Shown here piece after piece: positions 1-7,958 of a DNA stretch of 46,714 nucleotides. The stretch spans positions 1-46,714 of the forward strand of contig JAIBAH010000022.1 in the NCBI GenBank assembly GCA_019695295.1, read 5' to 3'. The notes below the pieces were generated by a model that did no database searches, was not told the DNA's origin, and was given only the letters and a program-made list of their open reading frames with translations. The stretch comes from Bacteroidia bacterium (GTDB taxonomy: Bacteria; Bacteroidota; Bacteroidia; J057). Numbering within the stretch: position 1 is the stretch's first letter; every line of letters begins with the position of its first letter. The translations under genes and the position numbers were made by a program.

Positions 1-902
1 CCGCAGGTATTGACTCCCTGACGCGGCTGAGCAGTTTTGGGAATACTGATTTTCTGAAAAAGGTCAAACTGCACGAGGTCTTCACCCGGCTCCGATACGA
101 CAAGCGGACTATCCTGACCAAAAACCGGCATAGCCTGATGATACAGCCATTCATTTTCCCGGGAAATATAATAAGGAATCGGGAAAGTTTGTTCCGTATC
201 TCTTTCAAAATGCACCATTCCATACCGGGTACTGATACCCTTAAAAATCGGGTTCTCCTCAAAATCAAATATTTCTTTTACAGAAAAATGAGTACCGTTG
301 ATATGATACTTCCGGAAATGATTGTTGGCGCCTTCATTCTGAAATATAGAAAGCGGAATATAGAAAAATGCTTTTCCGCCGGGTTTGAGGTTTTCCTTCA
401 GGGTTTTGGCCAGTACGAGCGTAGCAATATCTATACGGGAGTTGCCCAGCAAAACGTCTTTTGCATTGGGTACGAGTCCGTAATGAGTATAGAGCGGTTT
501 AATCCCGGGTTTATATTCGTCCGGTAAGTCATTGAAATTCAGCCACGGCGGATTTCCTACGAGATAATCTGCCTGTATTTCTTTTTTACAGAAAAAAATA
601 TCGGAGTGGATGAAGTTCTCTGCCGGAAAGGATATACCGTAGAGGTTCCGGATTTTGTGATGAAATTTATCAATCCACTGTTTTTCTTTTTCGATAGCAA
701 AAAGCGAGTTCAGCGGAAGCGAAGACAGGCTCATGCCTCTCTGACTGGCAATAGCAAGAAATGCCTCGGGAAAATTACCTTCTCCCGCAGTGGGATCAAG
801 AATTACGGCTCCCTTCATCCACTCCTCAAACAATCCGTATTTCTCAATCACCCAAACAGTCCAGGACAAGGGCGTAAATACTACTCCTATCCCGTTTTTC
901 AT
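1..902 (-). CDS. Adenine-specific DNA methyltransferase, N-terminal part (runs off the left edge)
   Basis: The open reading frame continues past base 1, so only about 300 N-terminal residues are present. Two motifs of amino-methyltransferases are readable: DPTAGEG (about residue 34, S-adenosylmethionine binding, motif I) and NPPW (about residue 117, catalytic motif IV of N6-adenine enzymes). Near the edge the frame reads PRQGVNTCG, a stretch seen at the start of target-recognition regions in Eco57I-like enzymes. It therefore probably methylates adenine in a specific DNA site. Whether it is a lone methylase, half of a restriction-modification pair or a fused type IIG enzyme cannot be told. The ATG at 902 is chosen because a promoter element lies 44 bp upstream and AGAGGA precedes it; a TTG at about 929 is the alternative start. 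Confidence 0.85.
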   Translation of the reverse strand, partial: MKNGIGVVFTPLSWTVWVIEKYGLFEEWMKGAVILDPTAGEGNFPEAFLAIASQRGMSLSSLPLNSLFAIEKEKQWIDKFHHKIRNLYGISFPAENFIHSDIFFCKKEIQADYLVGNPPWLNFNDLPDEYKPGIKPLYTHYGLVPNAKDVLLGNSRIDIATLVLAKTLKENLKPGGKAFFYIPLSIFQNEGANNHFRKYHINGTHFSVKEIFDFEENPIFKGISTRYGMVHFERDTEQTFPIPYYISRENEWLYHQAMPVFGQDSPLVVSEPGEDLVQFDLFQKISIPKTAQPRQGVNTC

Positions 903-945
903 GGATGTTTCCTCTGCTAAATTTCTCAAGTCACCGATTTTTTTA

Positions 946-953
946 CAAATTTA
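946..953 (-). promoter_or_regulatory. -7 promoter element of the methyltransferase gene
   Basis: The minus strand reads TAAATTTG, an exact match to TAnnTTTG. The predicted transcript start near 939 leaves about 37 nt before the ATG at 902. No TTG at the right spacing was seen. Confidence 0.5.
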
Positions 954-1077
954 TAAAAAAAATCCAATATAATAAGAAAACAATTGAGAGGTCTCTTTCA
1001 AGAAGGCATTCATTCAGGGGTAAATTTCTGTATAAAAGAGAACTTTCATAGCCTTTAAATCCAATCCAACCCCCGCC

Positions 1078-1509
1078 TTAAAGTTCAGGATTTTGTTCAA
1101 AATCAATAATTTTCTTTCGGACATCCTCCGGAATCGGAAATGTTTTACTCGTTTGATAATCAATCATCACTCCTACACAGGTGATGACTGCAACCAATTC
1201 CGGCGTTTCTCCTTTTTCATCCATGATAATATGTTCCATATCAAAACTTTTATTTCCCAGTTTAGCAATGCGTACATAAATAAAAGGATTATCCGTATAA
1301 AGCAGGGGCTTTTTAAAAAGGAGTTCTGCTTTTGCCAGGATTAACCCGTGTTTTTGCCAGTCCCACTCCAGTTTTTCGCAGTATTCTGTACGGGCCTGCT
1401 CTGCGTAGGTCAGGTAAACAGCATTGTTCACATGTCCAAGCATATCACAATCCGACCATCTCATCCGGACAGTACCCTTAAAATGAAAAGAAGATAAATT
1501 CAGTTCCAT
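1078..1509 (-). CDS. Acyl-CoA thioesterase, 4HBT/YbgC-like hotdog family
   Basis: This 143-residue protein is a single hotdog domain of the usual length. The segment WSDCDMLGHVNNAVYLTY (residues 18-35) is the hallmark of the 4-hydroxybenzoyl-CoA thioesterase family; the Asp-x-Asp and GHVNN residues form the active-site region. The family hydrolyses acyl-CoA thioesters in the cytoplasm; the natural acyl chain cannot be predicted. No signal peptide is visible. It is transcribed alone, divergently from the WcaF-like gene, with a perfect palindrome just upstream of its start that may be an operator. Confidence 0.85.
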   Translation of the reverse strand: MELNLSSFHFKGTVRMRWSDCDMLGHVNNAVYLTYAEQARTEYCEKLEWDWQKHGLILAKAELLFKKPLLYTDNPFIYVRIAKLGNKSFDMEHIIMDEKGETPELVAVITCVGVMIDYQTSKTFPIPEDVRKKIIDFEQNPEL

Positions 1510-1524
1510 ATTCTCAGTAAAATT

Positions 1525-1541
1525 ATTTAGTACAACTAAAT
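1525..1541. promoter_or_regulatory. Perfect 7-3-7 palindrome upstream of the thioesterase start
   Basis: The sequence reads ATTTAGT-ACA-ACTAAAT, centred about 24 nt upstream of the thioesterase ATG, a position suited to a repressor operator or promoter overlap. Its half-site resembles that of the palindrome at 36044-36065. The function is inferred from symmetry and position only. Confidence 0.4.
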
Positions 1542-1587
1542 GAGTATGAAAAAGATTGATTCTTTCGTTTTTTCTTCTGAGCCGGAA

Positions 1588-1619
1588 TTTGCATTTTCGG
1601 ATAAATAAATGTTCTTTTG
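1588..1619 (+). promoter_or_regulatory. Promoter of the WcaF-like gene
   Basis: TTTG at 1588-1591, 20 nt, then TTCTTTTG at 1612-1619, one mismatch from TAnnTTTG. The predicted transcript start near 1626 rules out a start codon at 1617 and favours 1689 or 1698. Confidence 0.55.
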
Positions 1620-1688
1620 CAGTGTAAATTACCTTTTAATCCTGAGAGAAAGGCCTTTCCGGGTCTCTTTCAGGGATTCAATATTCAA

Positions 1689-2252
1689 ATGAGTGGTATG
1701 AAAAAAACCGATTTATCCAGATTCGAAAATAAGTGGTATCACCCCGGTGCTTCTCCCGTAAAGCGGCTTTTGTGGTATTATACCAATGAAATATTTTTTA
1801 AGTCGGCATTTTTCCCGCTTTATGGAATGAAATCCGCTATACTAAGGCTATTCGGGGCAAAAGTTGGGGTGGGAGTCATAATAAAACCCTGTGTGAATAT
1901 CAAATCTCCCTGGAGGCTGACGATTGGGGATTATAGCTGGATAGGCGAAAACTCATGGATTGACAATCAGGCCAATGTAAGCATTGGCGCCAATGTATGT
2001 ATCTCGCAGGGAGCAATGCTGCTCACCGGAAATCATAACTACAAAGCCATCGCTTTCGATTTAATCATTGGAGACATTGTGCTGGAGGATGGAAGCTGGG
2101 TAGGTGCGCAGACGGTAGTATGTCCGGGTGTAACCCTCAAAAGTCATTCGATTTTAAGTGTAGGCTCTGTCGCCACCAAAGACCTGGAGGCTTACGGAAT
2201 TTATCAGGGAATCCCTGCTGTAAAAGTAAGGGAAAGAGTGATTTCCGAATGA
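1689..2252 (+). CDS. WcaF-like hexapeptide-repeat acyltransferase
   Basis: About 187 residues. The N-terminal part (FENKWYHPGASPVKRLLWYY) and the following left-handed beta-helix repeats match the WcaF type of acetyltransferase, which acetylates sugars during capsule or exopolysaccharide assembly. Hexapeptide repeats run from about residue 55 to the end (IGDYSWIGENSWID, IGANVCISQGA, LEDGSWVGAQTVV). GNHNYK carries the likely catalytic histidine. The start was moved inward from 1617 because the promoter lies there; 1698 (MKKTDLS) is equally possible. No polysaccharide gene cluster surrounds it, so its acceptor is unknown. It ends 2 bp from the convergent protease gene. Confidence 0.8.
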   Translation: MSGMKKTDLSRFENKWYHPGASPVKRLLWYYTNEIFFKSAFFPLYGMKSAILRLFGAKVGVGVIIKPCVNIKSPWRLTIGDYSWIGENSWIDNQANVSIGANVCISQGAMLLTGNHNYKAIAFDLIIGDIVLEDGSWVGAQTVVCPGVTLKSHSILSVGSVATKDLEAYGIYQGIPAVKVRERVISE

Positions 2253-2254
2253 TT

Positions 2255-3448
2255 TTACCCTTCAAAAATAGAAACTGGTGAGGGCGAAAAAGTAAGGATA
2301 AATATAGCAATTGCGAGCCAGCCCAGTAAGATTCTCCCCCTACTGAGCGGATGCTCCATCAAAGCCGGCGGATGATCCAATCCGATGAACCGCACACCCA
2401 TAAAAGCATAAATTGCCCAAATCATATTCGGCTGTATAGCAGGAAACTGATATTTTAGCCCTGCCTGAATCAGAAAAGTAATTACTGTAGCCGCAAAAAC
2501 GAGCCAGGAGTTGTCCGGTTTATTCAGAATGCGATTCCAGACAAAGGTCAGGAAGAAGAGATATACCCCCAGTGAAACATAATTTTCCCTGAGGTTAAGC
2601 AAATCTACCAAACCGGTTCCTCCGGCCAGAATCAGGCCTACCACCGAAATACGGGAAATGATTCCGGCGTTTTTTTTGCCAAACATTCCGTAAATGATAT
2701 GGCCGCCATCGAGTTGCCCGATAGGAAGGAGATTGAGTGCGGTAAAAAACAGGGTAAGATACCCTACAAATAAAAGGGGATAATGATATAACTCAAAAGG
2801 CGTGGGGAAATCCGCTGCATTATGGGGAATGATGTATTTCAGCAATTCAAACAAAAGATTTGTGCCTACAAAATAGCTCATCTGAGGGGCGTCAGGATGG
2901 GCAAGGTTATAGGAGCGGATAAAGTTTTCCTGCATGAGTTGTGTAGGAACCCCTCCGTAATCCTTGAGATAATCCGGATGGATATTCAAAAGATACTGGG
3001 AATCCGGAAGAGTAAGCAGGCCGGCAATAATCAACCCAACCGAAACCACAAAACCTGCAAGCGGTCCCGCAATCCCGATATCAAAAAACTTCCCTGTGGT
3101 ATCCGGCGTTTGCTTCAGCCGGATTACTGCACCAAAAGAGCCAATATTGAGGATACCGGGAAAAGGGATAAAAATGGGGATATAATAAGGCAGCGTGGCT
3201 TTCACCTGATGGTATAAAGCCGTAAAATAATGCCCGAACTCATGTACGGTCAGAAATAATAGAAAGGAGAAAGAATACAGAAGCCCTTTGGGTAAATCTG
3301 AAAAATGAAGGAGAGAACTTTCTGGCAGTATTCCCCAGCCCCACCAGGTTTTTCCGGTCACGTTCTCTGCCCCTACGAGGGTAGTGGATACGACCGTAAG
3401 AATAAATAACCCTGCATGTATAAGGTACTTTCTGGTATTTTGATTCAC
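2255..3448 (-). CDS. Site-2 protease family membrane metalloprotease (peptidase M50)
   Basis: A 397-residue polytopic membrane protein. HEFGH at residues 69-73 supplies the zinc-binding histidines and catalytic glutamate, and QLDGGH near residue 245 supplies the third ligand, as in site-2 proteases. These enzymes cut transmembrane helices of membrane proteins such as anti-sigma factors. There is no PDZ domain between the two motifs, unlike RseP, and the C-terminal part contains additional hydrophobic helices, so the RseP role should not be assumed. It follows the DUF721 gene by 12 bp and probably shares its promoter at 3777-3784. Confidence 0.88.
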   Translation of the reverse strand: MNQNTRKYLIHAGLFILTVVSTTLVGAENVTGKTWWGWGILPESSLLHFSDLPKGLLYSFSFLLFLTVHEFGHYFTALYHQVKATLPYYIPIFIPFPGILNIGSFGAVIRLKQTPDTTGKFFDIGIAGPLAGFVVSVGLIIAGLLTLPDSQYLLNIHPDYLKDYGGVPTQLMQENFIRSYNLAHPDAPQMSYFVGTNLLFELLKYIIPHNAADFPTPFELYHYPLLFVGYLTLFFTALNLLPIGQLDGGHIIYGMFGKKNAGIISRISVVGLILAGGTGLVDLLNLRENYVSLGVYLFFLTFVWNRILNKPDNSWLVFAATVITFLIQAGLKYQFPAIQPNMIWAIYAFMGVRFIGLDHPPALMEHPLSRGRILLGWLAIAIFILTFSPSPVSIFEG

Positions 3449-3460
3449 GATAGATTACAC

Positions 3461-3748
3461 TTAAAGTACCCTCACCTCTTTAATTACTTCTCTTTCCAGG
3501 ATACCGTTTATCATAGAGCGGATTTTTAGCTTCGCCATAGACAGTTCGTTTTTCCATACTGGAGTATTTACCTGAATGAAAAGTGTCCCTTCTGAAAACC
3601 ATACTTTTTCGGTATGTGCAGCAATTGGCTTACCCATTAATTCTTCCCATCTGCTTACGATAGAGTGCATATCCGCTTCGTCCCGGATGCCCATCGCATC
3701 CAGATAATATGTAATTGCTTCACTTAGTCCTAAAATATCTTTTGCCAT
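3461..3748 (-). CDS. DUF721 (DciA-like) protein
   Basis: A 95-residue cytoplasmic protein with the features of the DUF721 family: a helical N-terminus, the central WEELMGKPIAAHTEKV segment and a C-terminal half rich in beta strands (LFIQVNTPVWKNELSMAK). DciA, the best-known member, loads the replicative helicase DnaB in bacteria lacking DnaC. That role is possible but not shown, because small DUF721 proteins are diverse. First gene of a likely two-gene operon with the M50 protease. Confidence 0.75.
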   Translation of the reverse strand: MAKDILGLSEAITYYLDAMGIRDEADMHSIVSRWEELMGKPIAAHTEKVWFSEGTLFIQVNTPVWKNELSMAKLKIRSMINGILEREVIKEVRVL

Positions 3749-3776
3749 AGCATTTCCGGTTTGTAATTATCGAAAA

Positions 3777-3784
3777 CAAAGATA
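3777..3784 (-). promoter_or_regulatory. -7 promoter element of the DUF721-protease operon
   Basis: The minus strand reads TATCTTTG, an exact TAnnTTTG, 29 bp upstream of the DUF721 start. A TTG lies about 23 bp further upstream (3808-3810). Confidence 0.55.
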
Positions 3785-3931
3785 CTACTTTCCGGGGGAT
3801 TTCCCTTCAAAAAAATAAAAAAACATACAAAGAAAATTCACAGGGAAACAGTAAGAATAATCAACAAGTTAATTCTCTTACACTTATGATTAAAATTTAC
3901 ACACGAATCCGTAAAGAGCCGGTAATTATTG

Positions 3932-3939
3932 TAATTTTG
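3932..3939 (+). promoter_or_regulatory. -7 promoter element of the TPR/ankyrin gene
   Basis: TAATTTTG is an exact TAnnTTTG. Transcription would begin near 3946, which makes the ATG at 3953 unlikely and supports the ATG at 4010, directly before a signal peptide. Confidence 0.55.
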
Positions 3940-4009
3940 CAGCGCAAAGGATATGTTTTTTTCGTATAAATCAGAAACAATATATTTCTCACTATTAAAG
4001 AATATCTAT

Positions 4010-7000
4010 ATGAAACAGTATTTACTTTTACTCTTTTTGAGTTTTACATTCCTTTCCGGGTTGTCCGTGCGAAGAGAAGGAACCCTGGAAGTCAAAGGCT
4101 GGGCACCCTTCAGGGGGATGAAAAGCGCTCCTCAGATAGAGAGCATTACACTGAAATGGGCTATGGACGATAACGACGGTACAGGGACTCCCGTCAGAAT
4201 TACCGCAGTAAAGTGGAAAATAGGAGAGTTTTATATGCTGGACGGGCAAAAATATCCGGTAGCTTCTTTAGGAGACGTGGCAGATAAACTGAGCATTACC
4301 CAACTTTCCCTTAAATCCTACCTGTGCTTTAAAGGCGGACAGAGTGACTACACTACTTTTGTGGAAATGGCGGGATTTGTGCCCAAAAGTGGCTCAGACT
4401 TTGGCGCAGAAAAGAGAGATTTTATAGACTGGAAAACACTTTTTACAGATATTGAGGCGGATTCAGCAAAAAAGATTTTTGCGAAAAACTTTATCCTCTG
4501 TAATCTTCAGGTGGCAGGCATTGAATTTGGAGGAACTCAGTTTGTAGAGCAAAAGATACTTTATGCAGCAAAAGAAACGGAGTTTAATGCTAAAATTGCA
4601 GAGGGAGACCTGGCCATGAAACAGGAAAATTATTCTCAGGCCGAAAGTCTCTATCAGCAGGCACTTCAGATTATTCCCAATCATGTAACCGGATTGGAAA
4701 AATTAAACAGGGCTCGGTTTTTTATGAAAATTAAGGATGGAGATATCGCATTTAATCAGGGAGAATACACCCGTGCAAAACAAATTTATATGGAAGCGGC
4801 TCAGATTCTGCTCAATGACCAGAGTGCTCAGAACCTAGTTCAGAGTAAAATAAAAGATACGGACTTTCAACTCGCAAAAACGGAATATAACGGGCTGCTT
4901 CAAAGAGGAGATGCCGCAGTAAAACAGGGAGACTACAATACGGCAAAAGGCTATTATGACCAGGCATCCCGGATTTTCCCCAATGATGCTGCTGCTCAGA
5001 ATGAAATTCAAACCCGGATTCAGAATATTGCTGCAATGGTGGCTCAGGCTCAGTTTAATCAGTATATGGGGTTGGGAGACGCTGAACTAAGAAATAAAAG
5101 CTATCGTTCTGCTAAAGATTACTATCAGCAAGCGTTATCGGTTTTCCCCGGTCATCCACAGGCATCGGCAGCTGTTGTGGAATGTGAAAGACAATTGGAG
5201 TTGATACGAAAACAGGAAAATACACAAAGAGAGTTAATGGAACAATATATCAAACAAGGAGGACAAGCAGCGAATGAATTAAAAGAAGCCATAGCCAAAG
5301 CTGCCGAAAGTTTTGACCTAAATGCCGAAAATTGTAATTTAGAATCTGCGAAATATTATGATTGTATGGCTAAATATTTCAAGCAAAAATCAGAAGGGGC
5401 ATGGGAAGAGTCCAAATGGATTGTATATGGAGATGCTTCTGGAAAAGCTAAATTTGATATTCCTAACTTATGTATTAAGCCTGGGTGTAATACCGTGGAT
5501 AATGCAGAAGCTGCTCAGAAATCTTCTTCTCAGGTTTGGTTAGATGTGGCTAAGCGTAAGTATAATTTTGCAAAAAACAATGCTGCTTCAGCCGACCTTT
5601 TTCTTGCTAGTGCAAAGGCTTTTACTCAGACAGCGATTCAGAAAGACAATCAAAATATTAGTGCATTGGCATTCAGTGCTTTATTCGGACAGGACTTACT
5701 AGAAAGTATGGCTGCAATTCAGAAGGCTCTCTATCTCTCTCCTTCCAATCAGGACGCACTTGCATTAAAAAGTGAATTTGAGTCTAAGTTTGCACAAGAG
5801 TTACTGTCAAAAATTGATAAAGGAGAAGCCGGATACGTCAAAAGAGCTGTGGACGCAAGGCTTTTGAATGGAATTAGTCTAAACGGTATAAGCCCTGCAC
5901 AATATGCGGTAGAAAAAAATCAGGGAGACATCCTTTCTGTAATACTCGGCGGAGTGGTGACTGAGACGGGCGCTCAGAATATTCAGAATCTTTTATTCAG
6001 AGCGGTAGAGAAAAACAGTAAAAACTGTGTGGGAATACTGATGCAATATGGAGCAAAGCCGGATGTATCCAATGATAAAGGAGAAACACCGCTTACGATC
6101 GCTTCTCGGAAAGGATATAAAGAAATCGTAGATGCTTTATCTGAACAGTCATTTGACAAGGGAAATGCTCTCATGATAGCCGTTATGGAGAATCAATTAG
6201 AAACCGCTAAGTCTCTGCTTGCAAAAGGAGCAAACCCAGAGGAAAAGGATAAAAACGGGGACAATCTCCTGATGAATGCCATCCGAAAAAAAAATGAATC
6301 TATGGCGGAGTTATTGATTTCCAAAGGGGCAAATGTAAACCATCAGAACTTTCGGGAGGAAACCCCCTTGTCGTATGCCGTAAATCAGGGTATGACTAAT
6401 CTCGTGAACCGCCTGCTGAGTGAGAACGCAAGTCCTGCTGATGCTTTGGAGGTGCTTCAGCGTCAGAGTGAAAAAGAAACGGAATCGCTGGCTGTGACTA
6501 CCGCAATGTATGCAATAGAAAAAAACAGGCCGGAGTTTACTCCGCTGATTGTAAAATATTATCCCAAAGTGGCCTTTGCCCTGAATGACAGAAACGAAGC
6601 GGTGATTTTTTATGCCCTTACTAAAAATGCATTTGAAATCGGGAAGCAACTTCTTGGGAATATACAGATAGACCTCAATCAGCCTGTGAATGGAAAGTTT
6701 CTGTTGCTGGAAATGGTGTCTCAGAACCGGAAAGAATGGATTGCGGAAATGCTGAAAAGAAGTGATATTAATGTAAATGTCAAAAGCGCAGGGAGTGAAA
6801 ATGCACTGCATCTCGCAGCCAGAAACGGACTTGCCGAAATCGCGTCTATGCTTATCGCTCAGAGTTGTGACAAAGAACTGAAAGATAGTCAGGGAAATAC
6901 GCCCCTGATGGTTGCCGTAGAGGCCGGAAAAGAAAGTGTCGCTACTCTGCTGCTAAAATCCGGGGTTTCTCTGAACAACAGAAACAACAAAAATCTGCAG

Positions 7001-7255
7001 GCACTTCACCTTGCCGTAATCAACCGGGATATGAACTTGGCGGAAGCTCTGCTGAATGCCGGTGCAGGGGTGAACGTGGCGGGAGATTCCGGACTTACGC
7101 CTCTGCATTATGCCGCTCAGATGGGCAATACCGATATGGCAAGACTCCTTTTATCCAAAGGGGCAGATAAAAAAATGACAGATAACTTCAAAAGAACTCC
7201 CTCTAAACTTGCGGCGAAATACAAGCATAAAGCCCTGGCCAAAATGCTGAAATAA
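4010..7255 (+). CDS. Large exported protein with TPR and ankyrin repeats
   Basis: About 1081 residues from the chosen start, which opens a clear signal peptide (MKQYLLLLFLSFTFLSG), so the protein is exported. After an N-terminal region of about 180 residues without a recognised fold come four TPR-like units, each with a G-D-x-A core and a Y-x-x-A-K/E-x-x-Y-x-x-A helix (for example EGDLAMKQENYSQAESLYQQA). A 250-residue helical stretch follows. The last 450 residues are ankyrin repeats (GETPLTIASRKGYKEIV, GLTPLHYAAQMGNTDMARLLL). Both repeat types bind proteins; no enzymatic motif was seen. It is a single-gene unit with its own promoter and terminator. Bases 5230-5560 look more AT-rich than the rest. 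The partner and function are unknown. Confidence 0.85.
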   Translation: MKQYLLLLFLSFTFLSGLSVRREGTLEVKGWAPFRGMKSAPQIESITLKWAMDDNDGTGTPVRITAVKWKIGEFYMLDGQKYPVASLGDVADKLSITQLSLKSYLCFKGGQSDYTTFVEMAGFVPKSGSDFGAEKRDFIDWKTLFTDIEADSAKKIFAKNFILCNLQVAGIEFGGTQFVEQKILYAAKETEFNAKIAEGDLAMKQENYSQAESLYQQALQIIPNHVTGLEKLNRARFFMKIKDGDIAFNQGEYTRAKQIYMEAAQILLNDQSAQNLVQSKIKDTDFQLAKTEYNGLLQRGDAAVKQGDYNTAKGYYDQASRIFPNDAAAQNEIQTRIQNIAAMVAQAQFNQYMGLGDAELRNKSYRSAKDYYQQALSVFPGHPQASAAVVECERQLELIRKQENTQRELMEQYIKQGGQAANELKEAIAKAAESFDLNAENCNLESAKYYDCMAKYFKQKSEGAWEESKWIVYGDASGKAKFDIPNLCIKPGCNTVDNAEAAQKSSSQVWLDVAKRKYNFAKNNAASADLFLASAKAFTQTAIQKDNQNISALAFSALFGQDLLESMAAIQKALYLSPSNQDALALKSEFESKFAQELLSKIDKGEAGYVKRAVDARLLNGISLNGISPAQYAVEKNQGDILSVILGGVVTETGAQNIQNLLFRAVEKNSKNCVGILMQYGAKPDVSNDKGETPLTIASRKGYKEIVDALSEQSFDKGNALMIAVMENQLETAKSLLAKGANPEEKDKNGDNLLMNAIRKKNESMAELLISKGANVNHQNFREETPLSYAVNQGMTNLVNRLLSENASPADALEVLQRQSEKETESLAVTTAMYAIEKNRPEFTPLIVKYYPKVAFALNDRNEAVIFYALTKNAFEIGKQLLGNIQIDLNQPVNGKFLLLEMVSQNRKEWIAEMLKRSDINVNVKSAGSENALHLAARNGLAEIASMLIAQSCDKELKDSQGNTPLMVAVEAGKESVATLLLKSGVSLNNRNNKNLQALHLAVINRDMNLAEALLNAGAGVNVAGDSGLTPLHYAAQMGNTDMARLLLSKGADKKMTDNFKRTPSKLAAKYKHKALAKMLK

Positions 7256-7269
7256 CCGGTTTGCGGGAA

Positions 7270-7318
7270 AAATAAAATCAGGGTTGGAAAATATGTTTTT
7301 GCAATCCTGATTTTATTT
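7270..7318 (+). terminator. Terminator of the TPR/ankyrin gene
   Basis: A 17-bp stem with one G-U pair (AAATAAAATCAGGGTTG against CAATCCTGATTTTATTT) encloses a 15-nt loop, starting 15 bp after the stop. The AT-rich outer stem supplies the U-rich 3' side. The element is almost symmetrical and could work both ways. Confidence 0.75.
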
Positions 7319-7345
7319 GTAAATTCGTATAAAAAACAGAAATAA

Positions 7346-7948
7346 ATGAAAAAAAACTATAATACGGTAATGATAATTGAAGATAAGCTCGTCAGTGGGG
7401 AGGTTACAGAGGAGTTGTTTGCCTGCGATTTATCCAAATGCAAAGGAGCCTGTTGTGTACAGGGAGATTTGGGTGCTCCGTTAGAGAAAAGCGAGTTGAA
7501 AATACTGGAAGAAATATATCCGGAAGTGGAGCCTTACCTCAGGGAGGAAGGAAAGTTTGCCATCCTGGATCAGGGCACATCGGTGTATGATACAACCGGG
7601 AATTATTCTACCCCGCTTGTCAACGGGAGAGAGTGTGCTTATGTGGTTTTTGATAAAAATAAAGTGGCATTGTGTGGAATCGAAAATGCGTATTTTGATG
7701 GAAAAATTTCATTCCGTAAGCCTGTCTCTTGTCATTTATACCCCATCCGAATCAAGAAAACCAAACAAATGGAAGCTGTTAATTATGAACGCTGGGATGT
7801 TTGTAGTGAGGCCTGCGTGAGAGGAGCCAAAGAGGGGATAAAGGTATATGAATTTGTTAAAGACGCACTGATACGGAAATACGGTCAGAATTTCTATGAT
7901 GAACTGGATGCTTTGGTAAAAGCGCAGGATTCCAATCCCGGAAAATAA
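7346..7948 (+). CDS. DUF3109 family cysteine-rich protein
   Basis: A 200-residue cytoplasmic protein. CDLSKCKGACC near residue 28, then further cysteines in ECAYV, ALCGIEN, VSCHLYPI and CSEACVRGA, are the conserved cysteine pattern of DUF3109, a family probably binding zinc or an iron-sulfur cluster; its role is not established. MIIEDKLVS at 7370 matches the family's usual N-terminus, so the true start may be 7370. It is transcribed alone and ends 10 bp from the convergent kinase gene. Confidence 0.85.
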   Translation: MKKNYNTVMIIEDKLVSGEVTEELFACDLSKCKGACCVQGDLGAPLEKSELKILEEIYPEVEPYLREEGKFAILDQGTSVYDTTGNYSTPLVNGRECAYVVFDKNKVALCGIENAYFDGKISFRKPVSCHLYPIRIKKTKQMEAVNYERWDVCSEACVRGAKEGIKVYEFVKDALIRKYGQNFYDELDALVKAQDSNPGK

Positions 7949-7958
7949 CCCCGAAAGA

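Noticed and set aside
138-972. Three plus-strand frames in the first kilobase
   Set aside because: They lie opposite the minus-strand methyltransferase, which has DPTAGEG and NPPW motifs.
6311-6811. 166-codon minus-strand frame inside the TPR/ankyrin gene
   Set aside because: It lies wholly opposite the ankyrin repeat coding region, whose frame is fully open and has clear repeats; the antisense product has no recognisable motif.
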